64,000 nt of DNA from an uncultured Pelagibacteraceae bacterium (GCA_902623215.1 CACNSS010000002.1:1-64000), one strand, 5' to 3'; shown: positions 1 through 8,507, counted from the first letter of the stretch. Notes: generated by a model from the sequence alone, not told the origin. Program-made: numbers and translations.

Positions 1-413
1 TGACAGATAAATTTGAGCAAATTAGTCTAAAAACAGGATTTATGAAACACAATGGTGGAGTTTTATTTAGACAAATTTCTGAAAATCATTATGAGTTTAA
101 ATCTACAATAACAAAAAACCATCTAAATTCAGCTGGTATCACTCACGGTGGTTACCTTGCGGCTTTAATTGATGCTGGTGCTGGTTCAGCTGCTCACAGA
201 TCAGCTAAAACTTCACCATGTGTAACAATTTCATTGGATTTAAAATTTATTGGCACATCTAAAGTTGGAGATGAAATTATAGGTCATGTCAGAATTTTAA
301 AAAAAACTAAAACACTCGTGTTTTTATTTTGTGAGCTTAAGTGTAACGATGAAATAATTACTGCCGCAAACGGTATTTGGAAAATCTTAAAAAATAAAAC
401 TATTAATATTTAG
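1..413 (+). CDS. PaaI-type hotdog-fold acyl-CoA thioesterase (start codon cut by window edge)
   Basis: Small single-domain hotdog protein of the PaaI/YbgC-like group, expected to hydrolyse an acyl- or aryl-CoA thioester in the cytosol. The family signature HGGYLAALIDAGAGSAA is present, followed by the beta strand SLDLKFIGTSKVGD and a C-terminal ANGIWKI strand. The ORF track starts at 42, but the frame is open to the window edge (TDKFEQISLKTGF before that Met), and the first two bases, TG, would complete an ATG if the preceding base is A. The real start is therefore probably one base outside the window, giving about 137 aa, normal for the family. The substrate cannot be told from sequence. Confidence 0.85.
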   Translation, partial: TDKFEQISLKTGFMKHNGGVLFRQISENHYEFKSTITKNHLNSAGITHGGYLAALIDAGAGSAAHRSAKTSPCVTISLDLKFIGTSKVGDEIIGHVRILKKTKTLVFLFCELKCNDEIITAANGIWKILKNKTINI

Positions 414-488
414 TATGTATTTGGCTAATTAGTTAAAGATGAAATACTAGAAGAATAAATTTTAATTGTTATATAAATTTTATATATG

Positions 489-497
489 TGCTAAAAT
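489..497 (+). promoter_or_regulatory. Possible extended -10 promoter before the helicase operon
   Basis: The 206-bp gap between the thioesterase and the helicase holds TGcTAAAAT, which fits an extended -10 element, about 120 bases before the helicase start. No convincing -35 lies at 16-18 bp, so the call rests on one motif. No terminator, RNA gene or small ORF stood out in the rest of the gap; the long leader that would result has no fold I recognise. Confidence 0.25.
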
Positions 498-619
498 AAA
501 ATTACTTATTTTTGAAATGAGAACTTTTTAACTTCCGATTCGGTCTTGTTTTAGTCTATTTTTGTTCTTTAGTGCTAACAATATCTGGTAGGTGAAAAAA
601 AAAGTATACTAAACATAGA

Positions 620-3106
620 ATGTCTAAAAATAAAATATCTGCAATTCTAGGTCCAACCAATACTGGAAAAACCCATCTTGCGATAGAGACAATGTTGTCT
701 TTTGAAAGTGGTATGATTGGTTTTCCGTTAAGACTGTTAGCACGTGAGGTCTACGACAAAGTAATAAAAAAGGTAAACACTGACAAAGTAGCATTAATAA
801 CTGGTGAAGAAAAAATTATTCCATCAAACGCTAAATATTTTTTATGCACTGTTGAATCTATGCCAATTGATAAACAATTGGACTTTGTTGCTGTTGATGA
901 AATTCAAATGTGCTCAGATCATGAACGAGGCCATATTTTTACGGATAGACTTTTAAATATGAGAGGTGAAAAATTAACAATGTTTATGGGTTCAAATACA
1001 ATTAGGAATATTGTTACTAAATTAGATGCCGATGTAGAATTTATTAATAGAAATCGTTTGTCAAAACTTTCTTACTCTGGCCATAAAAAAATTTCAAGAA
1101 TAGATCGAAAAACAGCTATAATTGCATTTTCAGCAGAGGAAGTTTATGCAATAGCTGAACTTATTAGAAGACAGAAAGGGGGAGCCTCAATCGTTATGGG
1201 GTCTCTTAGTCCAAAGACTAGAAATGCTCAAGTAGAATTATATCAATCTGGTGATGTTGATTTTTTGGTTGCGACTGATGCTATAGGTATGGGAATTAAT
1301 ATGGATTTAAACCACGTTTACTTTTCAAATCTAAAAAAATTTGATGGAAAAAAATTGAGACGGTTAAATTTATCTGAGATGGGTCAAATTGCTGGTAGAG
1401 CGGGTAGGTATATGAATGACGGTAGTTTTGGTATTACTGGGCAATGTAGAGAAATTAGCCCTGAGGAAGTGGAATTACTTGAAAATCACAAATTTGAGGA
1501 AATAAATTTTTTATTTTGGAGAAATTCAAATTTAAATTTTAATAGTCCATCTTTATTAATAAAATCACTTGATGAGAAGCCTCAGAGTGATTGGTTAAGA
1601 AAAATTTATGAATGTGAAGATGAAAAAGCCTTAAAGTTTTTTTTGAGAGACAAAAACTTTGAAAATAGTGAATTTGATCAAAAAAAATTAAAACTTTTAT
1701 GGGAGTGTTGCCAAATTCCTGATTTTGTAAAAAAAACTTACGGTAATCACTATGAGGTAATTGGAAATGTTTTTAAATATTTAAATAGCAAAAAAGGCAA
1801 AATTACTGATGATTATATGCGAATACAATTGATGAAACTTGATAAATTAGAGGGAAATGTAGATTCTTTATCAAATAGAATTGCAAATGTAAGAACTTGG
1901 TCATATGTTTCAAATAAAAATAATTGGGTAGAAAATCAAAACTACTGGATTGAAAAAACAAAATTATTAGAGGATAGACTTTCGGAAAAATTACATGAAG
2001 AACTTACAAAAACTTTTATTGATAAACGTGCAAGTGTTCTTGCAAGGGGCTTGAAGCAGGATATGGAGTTTAATACGAAAATTTTGGAAAATAATGATGT
2101 AATGATTGATAATCAGTTTATTGGTAAAATAAACGGGCTTAAACTACAATTAGATTTAAAAAAAGGAGCCTTAGAAACGGATATTAAATCTCTCAAGAAA
2201 GCAGCGAGACAAACTGTAGGACCTGAGCTCGAAAAAAGAATTAAAATTATTATTGATACTGGTCTGATTGAACTTAAAGAAGATTTTAAAATTTACTGGA
2301 GCAACTCCGCTATAGGTAGATTATCTTCAGGTAAAGATTATCTTAATCCCAATTTAGAATTAATAGTTGATGATATCTTGGAGCAAAATCAAAAACAAAA
2401 ATTATTAGATTTTATGAATAAATGGTTAAAAAATAAAATTAACACAGTTTTAAAAAGTTTAGTTGATCTAAAAAATATCAAAGAGAAAAATTCTTCAACA
2501 AAAGCTTTAGCATACCAACTCTATGAAAATAATGGTGTTATTAAAAGAGAACAAGTTACTGAATATTTAAAAAGTTTAGGTCAAAATGAAAGAAAAATTT
2601 TACGTGACTTAGGAGTAAAATTTGGAAGATATCATGTTTTTTTATATAAACTAATAAAACCAGATGCAGTTTCTTTGAGAACTCTACTGTGGAAAAATTA
2701 TCACCAAAAATATTATAGTTTAAAACCTCCAACGTTTGGATTAAATTTTTTAGAAAATAAAGAATTCAAAAATAAAAACTTCATGCTGTTGTGTGGATTC
2801 GAGAAATTTGACACCTTTTTTGTAAGGATTGATATTCTTGAAAGACTATTTGTTCAGATATTGAATTCTAGTAACAATAACAACAAAGAAAAGATGATCA
2901 AAATGGTCCCTGAGATGATTAATCTACTAGGTTGTAATAGAGAAAATTTTAAAAAGTTACTTAAAATGATGAATTATAAAATTTTTGATAAAGATGATGA
3001 AATTTTTTTTAAATATAGCCCACCCAAAAAAAATATTAAAACATTTGTTAAAAAATCTAATAAGGAAAGTCCTTTTAAAATTCTCAAAAATCTAAATTTA
3101 AATTAA
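620..3106 (+). CDS. SUV3-like ATP-dependent RNA helicase
   Basis: Superfamily 2 helicase related to mitochondrial SUV3, which unwinds RNA ahead of degradation. Visible motifs are Walker A GPTNTGKT (11-18), the DEAH-box variant DEIQ (93-96), VATDAIGMGINMDL (217-230) and motif VI QIAGRAGR (256-263). The C-terminal half (about 330-828) is Lys-rich and helical with no named domain that I can assign. Alphaproteobacteria commonly carry this gene upstream of an S4-domain protein, fdxA and carD; here the S4 gene is absent and a TerB-like gene takes its place 3 bp downstream. Probably first gene of a four-gene operon ending at the terminator at 4680. The role in RNA turnover is inferred from SUV3. Confidence 0.88.
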   Translation: MSKNKISAILGPTNTGKTHLAIETMLSFESGMIGFPLRLLAREVYDKVIKKVNTDKVALITGEEKIIPSNAKYFLCTVESMPIDKQLDFVAVDEIQMCSDHERGHIFTDRLLNMRGEKLTMFMGSNTIRNIVTKLDADVEFINRNRLSKLSYSGHKKISRIDRKTAIIAFSAEEVYAIAELIRRQKGGASIVMGSLSPKTRNAQVELYQSGDVDFLVATDAIGMGINMDLNHVYFSNLKKFDGKKLRRLNLSEMGQIAGRAGRYMNDGSFGITGQCREISPEEVELLENHKFEEINFLFWRNSNLNFNSPSLLIKSLDEKPQSDWLRKIYECEDEKALKFFLRDKNFENSEFDQKKLKLLWECCQIPDFVKKTYGNHYEVIGNVFKYLNSKKGKITDDYMRIQLMKLDKLEGNVDSLSNRIANVRTWSYVSNKNNWVENQNYWIEKTKLLEDRLSEKLHEELTKTFIDKRASVLARGLKQDMEFNTKILENNDVMIDNQFIGKINGLKLQLDLKKGALETDIKSLKKAARQTVGPELEKRIKIIIDTGLIELKEDFKIYWSNSAIGRLSSGKDYLNPNLELIVDDILEQNQKQKLLDFMNKWLKNKINTVLKSLVDLKNIKEKNSSTKALAYQLYENNGVIKREQVTEYLKSLGQNERKILRDLGVKFGRYHVFLYKLIKPDAVSLRTLLWKNYHQKYYSLKPPTFGLNFLENKEFKNKNFMLLCGFEKFDTFFVRIDILERLFVQILNSSNNNNKEKMIKMVPEMINLLGCNRENFKKLLKMMNYKIFDKDDEIFFKYSPPKKNIKTFVKKSNKESPFKILKNLNLN

Positions 3107-3109
3107 AAG

Positions 3110-3520
3110 ATGTTTTTTAAAAAAAAAGAAAAAAGGAATATTCAAATTGATTTAACTAAAATATGTGCACTTTTAATTCATGCAGCAAAAATTGATGAAA
3201 ATTTCTCTGAAAAAGAAGAGGAAATAATCAAACAAACGATGCTAAAAATTGGAGCAAATAATGTTAATTTAGATGAATTATTTAATGATGCAAAGAAAAT
3301 TGAAGATCATTCTAATCAAATTCTTGCCTTTACAAAAGAAGTCAAAAATATGAATGAAGAAAGCAAAATTCAGATTATTGAAGCATTGTGGAGAATTATA
3401 TATTCAAATAAAGAAGCTGATATTTATGAAACAAGTTTAATGAGAAGACTTGCAGGATTACTGTACATAGATAATAAATTAATGGGAGATATCAAAGAAA
3501 AGATCAAAAATGAGAATTAA
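3110..3520 (+). CDS. TerB-family protein
   Basis: A 136-aa all-helical acidic protein. The pattern [19 protein letters not shown], followed by [26 protein letters not shown], fits the TerB/DjlA-type helical bundle, whose acidic residues bind metal in some members. It has no signal peptide or membrane segment. It sits 3 bp after the helicase and 2 bp before fdxA, in the slot that holds an S4 RNA-binding protein in many alphaproteobacteria. Family membership is fairly clear; the function is unknown, and a link to tellurite should not be assumed. Confidence 0.75.
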   Translation: MFFKKKEKRNIQIDLTKICALLIHAAKIDENFSEKEEEIIKQTMLKIGANNVNLDELFNDAKKIEDHSNQILAFTKEVKNMNEESKIQIIEALWRIIYSNKEADIYETSLMRRLAGLLYIDNKLMGDIKEKIKNEN

Positions 3521-3522
3521 TA

Positions 3523-3849
3523 ATGACTTATTTGGTAAATGATAAATGTATTAAATGCAAACTGACTGACTGTGTTGATGTTTGTCCAGTCGATTGTTTT
3601 TATGAGGGTAAAAATATGCTTGTAATTAAACCCGATGAGTGTATAGATTGTGGCGTTTGCGAACCTGAATGTCCTGTCAACGCTATTCAAGCTGATACAG
3701 AACCAGGAAGCGATAAATGGTTGGAGATCAACAAAAAATATTCTGAAATCTGGCCAAACATAAGTGAAAAAAAGGATCCACCATCGGACCACGAAGATTA
3801 TAAAGATGAGCAAAATAAGTTTGAAAAATATTTTAAAGAAAACGTTTAG
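3523..3849 (+). CDS. fdxA: FdxA-type 7Fe ferredoxin
   Basis: Soluble electron carrier with one [3Fe-4S] and one [4Fe-4S] cluster. The cysteines at 9, 12, 17, 21, 25, 40, 43, 46 and 50 reproduce the Azotobacter-type 7Fe spacing, including the [12 protein letters not shown] core. The 108-aa length with an acidic C-terminal extension is typical for the alphaproteobacterial form. It lies 2 bp after the TerB-like gene, and its last 44 bases overlap the likely start of carD. This helicase/fdxA/carD order is conserved in alphaproteobacteria; the redox partner is not known. Confidence 0.93.
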   Translation: MTYLVNDKCIKCKLTDCVDVCPVDCFYEGKNMLVIKPDECIDCGVCEPECPVNAIQADTEPGSDKWLEINKKYSEIWPNISEKKDPPSDHEDYKDEQNKFEKYFKENV

Positions 3850-4675
3850 AAAAAAAGCAAAAAAAGCAAAAAAAGTATTAAAAAAAAATGTTACCAAAAA
3901 CTTAAAAAAACAAACTAAGAATATTAAAAAATCTGTAAAATCAAAATTAAAAAAAGTCTCTTTAAAAAAACAAGTTAAAAGTGCTCAAAAGAATATTGAA
4001 TTAAAAACCGAAAATCTTCGGATTTCTAAAGGATCTGAAATTAAGCCTGAAATAAAAAAAGTAAATAAACAAGCTACAGAAAAAAGGGAATATAAAATTA
4101 AAGACCACGTAGTTTATCCAAAACATGGTGTGGGACAGATATGTGAATTTAAGAAAGTTAACATTGGTGGAATAGATGTTGAGACATATGTGATTAAATT
4201 TGAAAAAGATAAAGCGAATGGGATGGTACCAGTTAACAAACAATCTCATCTCCGTCCATTAGCTACTATAAATCAAGTCAATAAATGTATATCAATTTTA
4301 AAAAGTAAGCCAAAAATTAAAAGATCGATGTGGAGTAGAAGAGCCCAAGAATATGAAGCTAAGATTTCATCAGGAAAAATATATGAACTAGCTGAAGTGG
4401 TAAGGGACCTTAACAAAGGTGATGATTTGATGGTCGATCAATCTTATAGTGAGAGACAACTTTTTGAAAAAGCTTATGAGAGAATTTTGTCTGAATTTAA
4501 AATAATATTGAATATTTCTTTAGAAGATACACAAAAAAAATTAGATAAAGCACTAAAAAGAAATTTAGATGGCCAAGCTAAACAAGAAACTGCTGCAGTT
4601 AAAAGTCCAGCACCTGAAATCCAAGATGAGGAACCAATCTCAGAAAGTGATAATGACGAAGGTATTGAGGACTAA
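3806..4675 (+). CDS. carD: CarD-family transcription regulator with a long lysine-rich N-terminal tail
   Basis: CarD proteins bind the RNA polymerase beta subunit through a Tudor-like RID and stabilise open complexes. The CarD domain begins near residue 95 ([17 protein letters not shown]) and continues through the helical DNA-binding part with [13 protein letters not shown] chose ATG 3806 (MSKISLKN) over the track start at 3764, which would overlap fdxA further and adds unrelated residues; no good Shine-Dalgarno decides it. That gives 289 aa against roughly 160-190 aa usual for the family. The extra 94 residues are very rich in Lys ([18 protein letters not shown]) and resemble a histone-H1-type tail. 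The C-terminus is acidic. Last gene of the operon, with a terminator right after its stop. Confidence 0.85.
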   Translation: MSKISLKNILKKTFRKKAKKAKKVLKKNVTKNLKKQTKNIKKSVKSKLKKVSLKKQVKSAQKNIELKTENLRISKGSEIKPEIKKVNKQATEKREYKIKDHVVYPKHGVGQICEFKKVNIGGIDVETYVIKFEKDKANGMVPVNKQSHLRPLATINQVNKCISILKSKPKIKRSMWSRRAQEYEAKISSGKIYELAEVVRDLNKGDDLMVDQSYSERQLFEKAYERILSEFKIILNISLEDTQKKLDKALKRNLDGQAKQETAAVKSPAPEIQDEEPISESDNDEGIED

Positions 4676-4679
4676 AAAA

Positions 4680-4716
4680 AACGCCTCTCATACGTCACGT
4701 AATGAGAAGCGTTTTT
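4680..4716. terminator. Bidirectional Rho-independent terminator between carD and the basic-peptide gene
   Basis: AACGCCTCTCAT (4680-4691) pairs with ATGAGAAGCGTT (4702-4713) with one C/A mismatch, and inner ACG/CGT pairs shorten the loop. It is flanked by an A-run on the left (4674-4681) and a T-run on the right (4712-4716), so it can act on both strands. It lies 4 bp after the carD stop and 22 bp after the stop of the minus-strand peptide gene. It is the only convergent junction in the window where I see a strong hairpin terminator. Confidence 0.9.
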
Positions 4717-4735
4717 AATAAAGAATACTAAGTAA

Positions 4736-4813
4736 TTATCTTCTTCTTCTTTTCTTAGCTTTTTTCTTAGCTTTTTTCTTAGCCTTCTTCGCTTTTTTTC
4801 TTCTTTTAGCCAT
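4736..4813 (-). CDS. 25-aa Lys/Arg/Ala-only basic peptide
   Basis: Reading the minus strand from ATG 4813 gives [18 protein letters not shown] followed by AKKRRRR and TAA: 25 residues made only of M, A, K and R. It is too short for the ORF track. Support for a real gene: GGGAG stands 8-12 bases before the ATG, a TTGACA/TAAAAA promoter with 17-bp spacing lies upstream, and a strong terminator follows. The peptide resembles histone-H1-like or protamine-like nucleic-acid-binding tails and shares the exact string RKKAKKAKK with the N-terminal tail of the neighbouring CarD. A DNA/RNA-binding or ribosome-associated role is inference. It could instead be a leader peptide, but no gene follows it. Confidence 0.7.
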   Translation of the reverse strand: MAKRRKKAKKAKKKAKKKAKKRRRR

Positions 4814-4835
4814 CTTTAGCTCCCTTTTTAGTTAA

Positions 4836-4855
4836 ACGAATCAAAATTGATTCGT
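4836..4855 (-). promoter_or_regulatory. Perfect inverted repeat in the leader of the basic-peptide gene
   Basis: ACGAATCAA-AA-TTGATTCGT is a perfect 9-bp inverted repeat, 22 bases upstream of the peptide start and just downstream of the predicted -10. As RNA it would form a hairpin at the extreme 5' end of the transcript; as DNA it could be an operator. The two cannot be told apart here. Confidence 0.6.
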
Positions 4856-4864
4856 AATAACTTA

Positions 4865-4893
4865 TTTTTATTTTTTTATGTACGTTATGTCAA
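4865..4893 (-). promoter_or_regulatory. Sigma70-type promoter of the basic-peptide gene
   Basis: On the minus strand TTGACA (4893-4888) is followed after 17 bp by TAAAAA (4870-4865). The predicted start near 4858 gives a leader of about 45 bases that begins with the inverted repeat. The consensus -35 is notable in AT-rich DNA. The rest of the 190-bp gap towards the acyl-CoA synthetase is A/T-rich with no other structure I can name. Confidence 0.6.
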
Positions 4894-5001
4894 TTCTTTA
4901 ATTAAAGAAAAAAATTTTAAAAAAAGATTTTAAATAAAAAAAATTGAAAAAAATTAAATGTATAAAAAAGTTAATGTTTATGCGCTTAATAGACAAATAT
5001 T

Positions 5002-6756
5002 TTACTTCAACGAGTAAAGTTTTTCTAAATCATCTTTATATTTTTGTAAAATTTTTTTTCTTTTAAGTTTTAAAGTTGGCGTTAACATTCCATTTTCAAT
5101 TGTAAATTCTTCTTTTATAACTTTAAATTTTTTCACTTTTTCAACTGATGATAAAGTTTTATTCAAACTTTCTAAATAAGTTTCTATTTCTTTATTATTT
5201 TTATCACTGTCACTAACAATTAATGCAACTAAATAGGTTTTTTTATCTCCATAAACAAAACTTTGTTTAATTTTTTCATTTAAACATAATAAATTTTCAA
5301 TTTTGGAAGGTGATATGTTATCTCCACCAAGATTGATAATTATTTCTTTTTTTCTATCTGTTATTTTTAAATTTCCCTCTTTTGTAATTTCACCTATGTC
5401 CCCAGTATTTAACCAGCCATCTTTAATTACTTCATCTGTTTCTTTCTTTTTATTCCAATAACCTAGCATAATGTTTTCACCTTTAACTAAAATTTCACCA
5501 TCTTCAGCGATTTTTACTTGGTTTGTTTTGAAAGGGGGGCCCACTGTTTCAATCTTAATTTTTCCAGGAATATTACAACTAACAACAGGAGAGGCTTCAG
5601 TTAATCCATAACCTTGTAAAGTTGGTAATCCTATAGAATTTAAAAATTCCCCAATTTTTTGATCTAAAGCACCCCCTCCGGAAACAAAGGCCTTTAACTT
5701 GCCACCAAATTGATTTTTAATTTTTCTTCTTACCAATTTTTCACAGAAAATATTAATTAAACTTTCTTTCAAACTTAATTTACCTTTATTTTGTTTTTTA
5801 ATCCCAAGTGAGATGGTATATGAAATCAACTTCTTCTTAAGACCCTTTTGTTTTGTGAAATTCATATAAATTTTACTGTATAAATTTTGATAAAATCTAG
5901 GGACTGCTGTCATTATTGTTGGTTTTGCAACTGACATATTGGATAATAATTTTTCCAAACTTTCAGCGTAATAAACTTTTGCTCCAAGTGAAATTTGAAC
6001 AAATTGAACTGTATGTTCATATGAATGAGATAATGGTAACCATGTTAGAAAGACTGGTTTTTCATTTTTAAATAAAGGTACTAAAATATCTAGTGCTCCC
6101 TCGCAATTGGATAAAATTCCTCCATGACTCAACATTACTCCTTTTGGGTTTCCAGTTGTTCCAGAAGTATAAATAATACACGCAAGATCATTTCTTTTTA
6201 GATTGGTGTTTATAGAATGTTGGATCTTAAAGTTCTGATCAATCATTATAGTTTGCAGATCAGTAAAAATTTTTTGAAAAAAATCCAATTCTTCATTAAA
6301 ACCATCCATTGAAATAACTTTAATGTCTTTTGTTAAATATTTTTTAATTTTATTAAATTGTTCTTGAGTAGAGACAATACAAACTTTTGGCATACAATCT
6401 TTAATTATATATTCATAATCCTTATCAGAATAAGTCGTAAATAAAGGTACAGTCACTCCACCAGCATTCATAATTGATAAATCAGAAATTAGCCACTCTG
6501 GTCGATTTTCTGAAAGTAACAAACACCTATCTCCTCTAGATAATAATTTTTTTAAATAAGTAGTTAATATCCTAATTTGTCCATCAACTACTCTCCACGA
6601 ATAATTAGTTGGTTGTCTTAATTCTGGTAACTCATGTTCTTTTGATTTTAAATTTGTCAAAAACGCAGACTCATTAGTACTAAATTTTTTTGGTATATTT
6701 TTTTCAGATTTTCTAAAAAAAAGTTCTACAAGACTATTGATATTTTTTAATTCCAT
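5002..6756 (-). CDS. Long-chain acyl-CoA synthetase (AMP-binding, FadD/FAA type)
   Basis: Activates fatty acids to acyl-CoA through an acyl-adenylate. The AMP-binding signature IIYTSGTTGNPKG, the A5-type motif GYGLTEASP, and the late motifs GWLNTGDIGEI and DRKKEIIINLGGDNISPSKIE are all present. ATG 6756 (MELKNINSLVELF) is preferred to the track start at 6792, which would run into the tRNA; this gives 584 aa, usual for the long-chain eukaryote-like subgroup. The start is only 6 bp from the tRNA-Leu 3' end, so the gene is probably cotranscribed with the tRNA and released by its 3' processing. Chain length is not determinable. Confidence 0.9.
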   Translation of the reverse strand: MELKNINSLVELFFRKSEKNIPKKFSTNESAFLTNLKSKEHELPELRQPTNYSWRVVDGQIRILTTYLKKLLSRGDRCLLLSENRPEWLISDLSIMNAGGVTVPLFTTYSDKDYEYIIKDCMPKVCIVSTQEQFNKIKKYLTKDIKVISMDGFNEELDFFQKIFTDLQTIMIDQNFKIQHSINTNLKRNDLACIIYTSGTTGNPKGVMLSHGGILSNCEGALDILVPLFKNEKPVFLTWLPLSHSYEHTVQFVQISLGAKVYYAESLEKLLSNMSVAKPTIMTAVPRFYQNLYSKIYMNFTKQKGLKKKLISYTISLGIKKQNKGKLSLKESLINIFCEKLVRRKIKNQFGGKLKAFVSGGGALDQKIGEFLNSIGLPTLQGYGLTEASPVVSCNIPGKIKIETVGPPFKTNQVKIAEDGEILVKGENIMLGYWNKKKETDEVIKDGWLNTGDIGEITKEGNLKITDRKKEIIINLGGDNISPSKIENLLCLNEKIKQSFVYGDKKTYLVALIVSDSDKNNKEIETYLESLNKTLSSVEKVKKFKVIKEEFTIENGMLTPTLKLKRKKILQKYKDDLEKLYSLK

Positions 6757-6762
6757 AAATAA

Positions 6763-6847
6763 TGGTGGGCGAAGAGAGAATCGAACTCTCACTTCTTGCG
6801 AAACACGATTTTGAGTCGTGCGCGTCTACCAGTTCCGCCATTCGCCC
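6763..6847 (-). tRNA. tRNA-Leu (anticodon CAA)
   Basis: The minus strand folds as a class II tRNA: acceptor GGGCGAA/TTCGCCC, D-arm with GGTAGAC, anticodon stem CACGA/TCGTG around loop CTCAAAA (anticodon CAA, reads UUG), long variable arm, and T-arm GAGAG-TTCGATT-CTCTC. Discriminator A is followed by an encoded CCA at 6765-6763. The length is 85 nt including CCA. Confidence 0.97.
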
Positions 6848-6906
6848 CTAATTGTTTAATAATTTATTAAATAGTATAAGAACTAAAATTATATTAAAAC
6901 CAAAAA

Positions 6907-7512
6907 ATGTTTAATAATCTTTATAAAAAGTGTTTAGACTTAGCAGCACACAAAAGTTCAAAGTACTACTTGGCAATTGTATCTTTTGTTGAAAGTTCTT
7001 TTTTTCCTATTCCTCCTGATGTTATGATTATACCAATGGTGATCTCCAAAAAGAATGATTTTTTCAAAATATTTCTTATAACTACGATTTTTTCTGTTTT
7101 GGGTGGTATACTAGGTTATTTAATTGGTGCTTTCTTTTTTGATTTTGGATCACAAATTATGAGTTTTTATGGATATGAAAATAAATTATCTAATATTAAA
7201 AATAATTTAGTTAATAGTGATGGTTTTTATGCCTGGCTAGGTATACTTTTTTTAGCAGGATTTACACCTCTTCCCTATAAAGTTTTCACTATTGCAAGTG
7301 GCCTAATAAGTTTTAATTTTTTTGTATTCATCTTTATTAGTTTGGTTTCAAGAGGGTTGAGATTTTTTATAGTCTCATACCTCTCTTATAAGTTTGGGCA
7401 ATTATTTACCGAATTTATGGAAACGCACGGGTCAAAATGGTTTACAATAATTGGATTATTAATTGTTATAATTGGCTTATTGATTTATCTAATTATAAAA
7501 TTTTATGTTTAA
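6907..7512 (+). CDS. YqaA/DedA-family membrane protein
   Basis: A 201-aa inner-membrane protein of the DedA/VTT superfamily, YqaA branch; members are linked to membrane homeostasis and lipid flipping. The signature SFVESSFFPIPPDVMIIPMV near residues 27-46 and the second re-entrant motif GFTPLPYKVFTIASGL match the family, and a C-terminal membrane helix is clear. Its last 8 bases overlap dsbB, which suggests translational coupling in a yqaA/dsbB/coq7 operon. The transported or flipped substrate is unknown. Confidence 0.85.
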   Translation: MFNNLYKKCLDLAAHKSSKYYLAIVSFVESSFFPIPPDVMIIPMVISKKNDFFKIFLITTIFSVLGGILGYLIGAFFFDFGSQIMSFYGYENKLSNIKNNLVNSDGFYAWLGILFLAGFTPLPYKVFTIASGLISFNFFVFIFISLVSRGLRFFIVSYLSYKFGQLFTEFMETHGSKWFTIIGLLIVIIGLLIYLIIKFYV

Positions 7513-7990
7513 TTTCAAAAACGAATTTTATCTAAAAATTATTTTAATTATTAGCTGTACTGCATTAATTTTTGCATATTTCGTAGAATATATTTTAGGT
7601 CATCAACCATGTAATTTATGCATTATTGAGAGAATTCCTTATGGGATAAGTATAATCTTAATTACAATAATTTTTATCATAAAGAAAAATCAAAAATTTT
7701 TAACTTTGTTGTTAATTCTTACCTTTGCCTTTTCGTTTATAATTTCTATTTACCATTATGGGATTGAACAAGGTTTTTTTGAGGAATCAACAGTATGTAA
7801 TGCGAGGAATTTTAGAGAAAATATAACCAAAGAAGATTTACTTAGAGAATTAAGTAAAAAAACTATAAGCTGTAAAGATGTGACATTTAGGATTTTAGGA
7901 TTGTCACTTACAAGTATTAATATTGTAATAAGTTTGTTATTTATTATAACCTTTATAAAAATTTTTGTTAAATATGAAAAAAACAAGTAA
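7505..7990 (+). CDS. dsbB: Disulfide bond formation protein B
   Basis: Inner-membrane quinone-dependent oxidase that reoxidises DsbA. The first periplasmic redox pair is seen as HQPCNLCIIERIPYG (CxxC), and the second pair as the spaced cysteines in STVCNARN and ISCKDV. Four membrane helices are predicted by eye, and 161 aa is normal. It overlaps yqaA by 8 bp and coq7 by 17 bp. No dsbA lies in this window. Confidence 0.88.
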   Translation: MFNFKNEFYLKIILIISCTALIFAYFVEYILGHQPCNLCIIERIPYGISIILITIIFIIKKNQKFLTLLLILTFAFSFIISIYHYGIEQGFFEESTVCNARNFRENITKEDLLRELSKKTISCKDVTFRILGLSLTSINIVISLLFIITFIKIFVKYEKNK

Positions 7991-8504
7991 TAAAGTTGAA
8001 GAATTTATAAGAGTTGATCATGCAGGTGAAAGAGGTGCTGTCAAAATTTATGAAGGTCAGCTGTTGGCTCTAAATACAATTGTCAAGAATGAGAATCTAA
8101 AAAAGACAATCGAAGATATGAAAGAACATGAGATAGAACATTGTCAATTTTTTGAAAATGAAATAAAAAAAAGAAATATTAAACCTACAAAATTTTTACC
8201 TTTATGGGACTTAATGGGTGTAGGTTTAGGATTTGGATCAACGTTATTAGGAAAAAAAGCAGCGATGTTGTGTACTGCATCAGTTGAAGAAGTAATAGAC
8301 AAACATTATTTAGATCAAATTAATCAGTTGGGCCCAGAAGAAAAAGAATTGAAAAAAAAAATAACTAAATTTAGACAAGATGAGCTAGATCATAAAGATA
8401 TAGCCTATGAGGAGGGTGCTTCAAAAAAAGGTTTTTACTCAATTATGGACAAAATAATTAAAACAGGTTCAAAAATAGCTATTCGTATCTCAGAAAAAGT
8501 TTAG
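7974..8504 (+). CDS. coq7: Demethoxyubiquinone hydroxylase (Coq7 type)
   Basis: Di-iron monooxygenase performing a late ring hydroxylation in ubiquinone synthesis. Iron ligands are visible as the early Glu in VDHAGERGAVKIYEGQ, EHEIEHCQFFE, VEEVIDKHY and DELDHKDIA (the repeated ExxH pattern). I prefer ATG 7974 (MKKTSNKVEEFIR) to the track start 7965; either overlaps dsbB. 176 aa is typical of alphaproteobacterial Coq7. It complements ubiE and ubiB elsewhere in the window. Confidence 0.9.
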   Translation: MKKTSNKVEEFIRVDHAGERGAVKIYEGQLLALNTIVKNENLKKTIEDMKEHEIEHCQFFENEIKKRNIKPTKFLPLWDLMGVGLGFGSTLLGKKAAMLCTASVEEVIDKHYLDQINQLGPEEKELKKKITKFRQDELDHKDIAYEEGASKKGFYSIMDKIIKTGSKIAIRISEKV

Positions 8505-8507
8505 AGA

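Noticed and set aside
413-620. Riboswitch or small RNA in the leader of the helicase gene
   Set aside because: No recognisable conserved fold; only a lone extended -10 motif.
3517-3897. Minus-strand 126-aa ORF antisense to fdxA and carD
   Set aside because: It is Phe/Ile-rich translation of the complement of Lys-rich coding; fdxA on the other strand has a full cluster-binding pattern.
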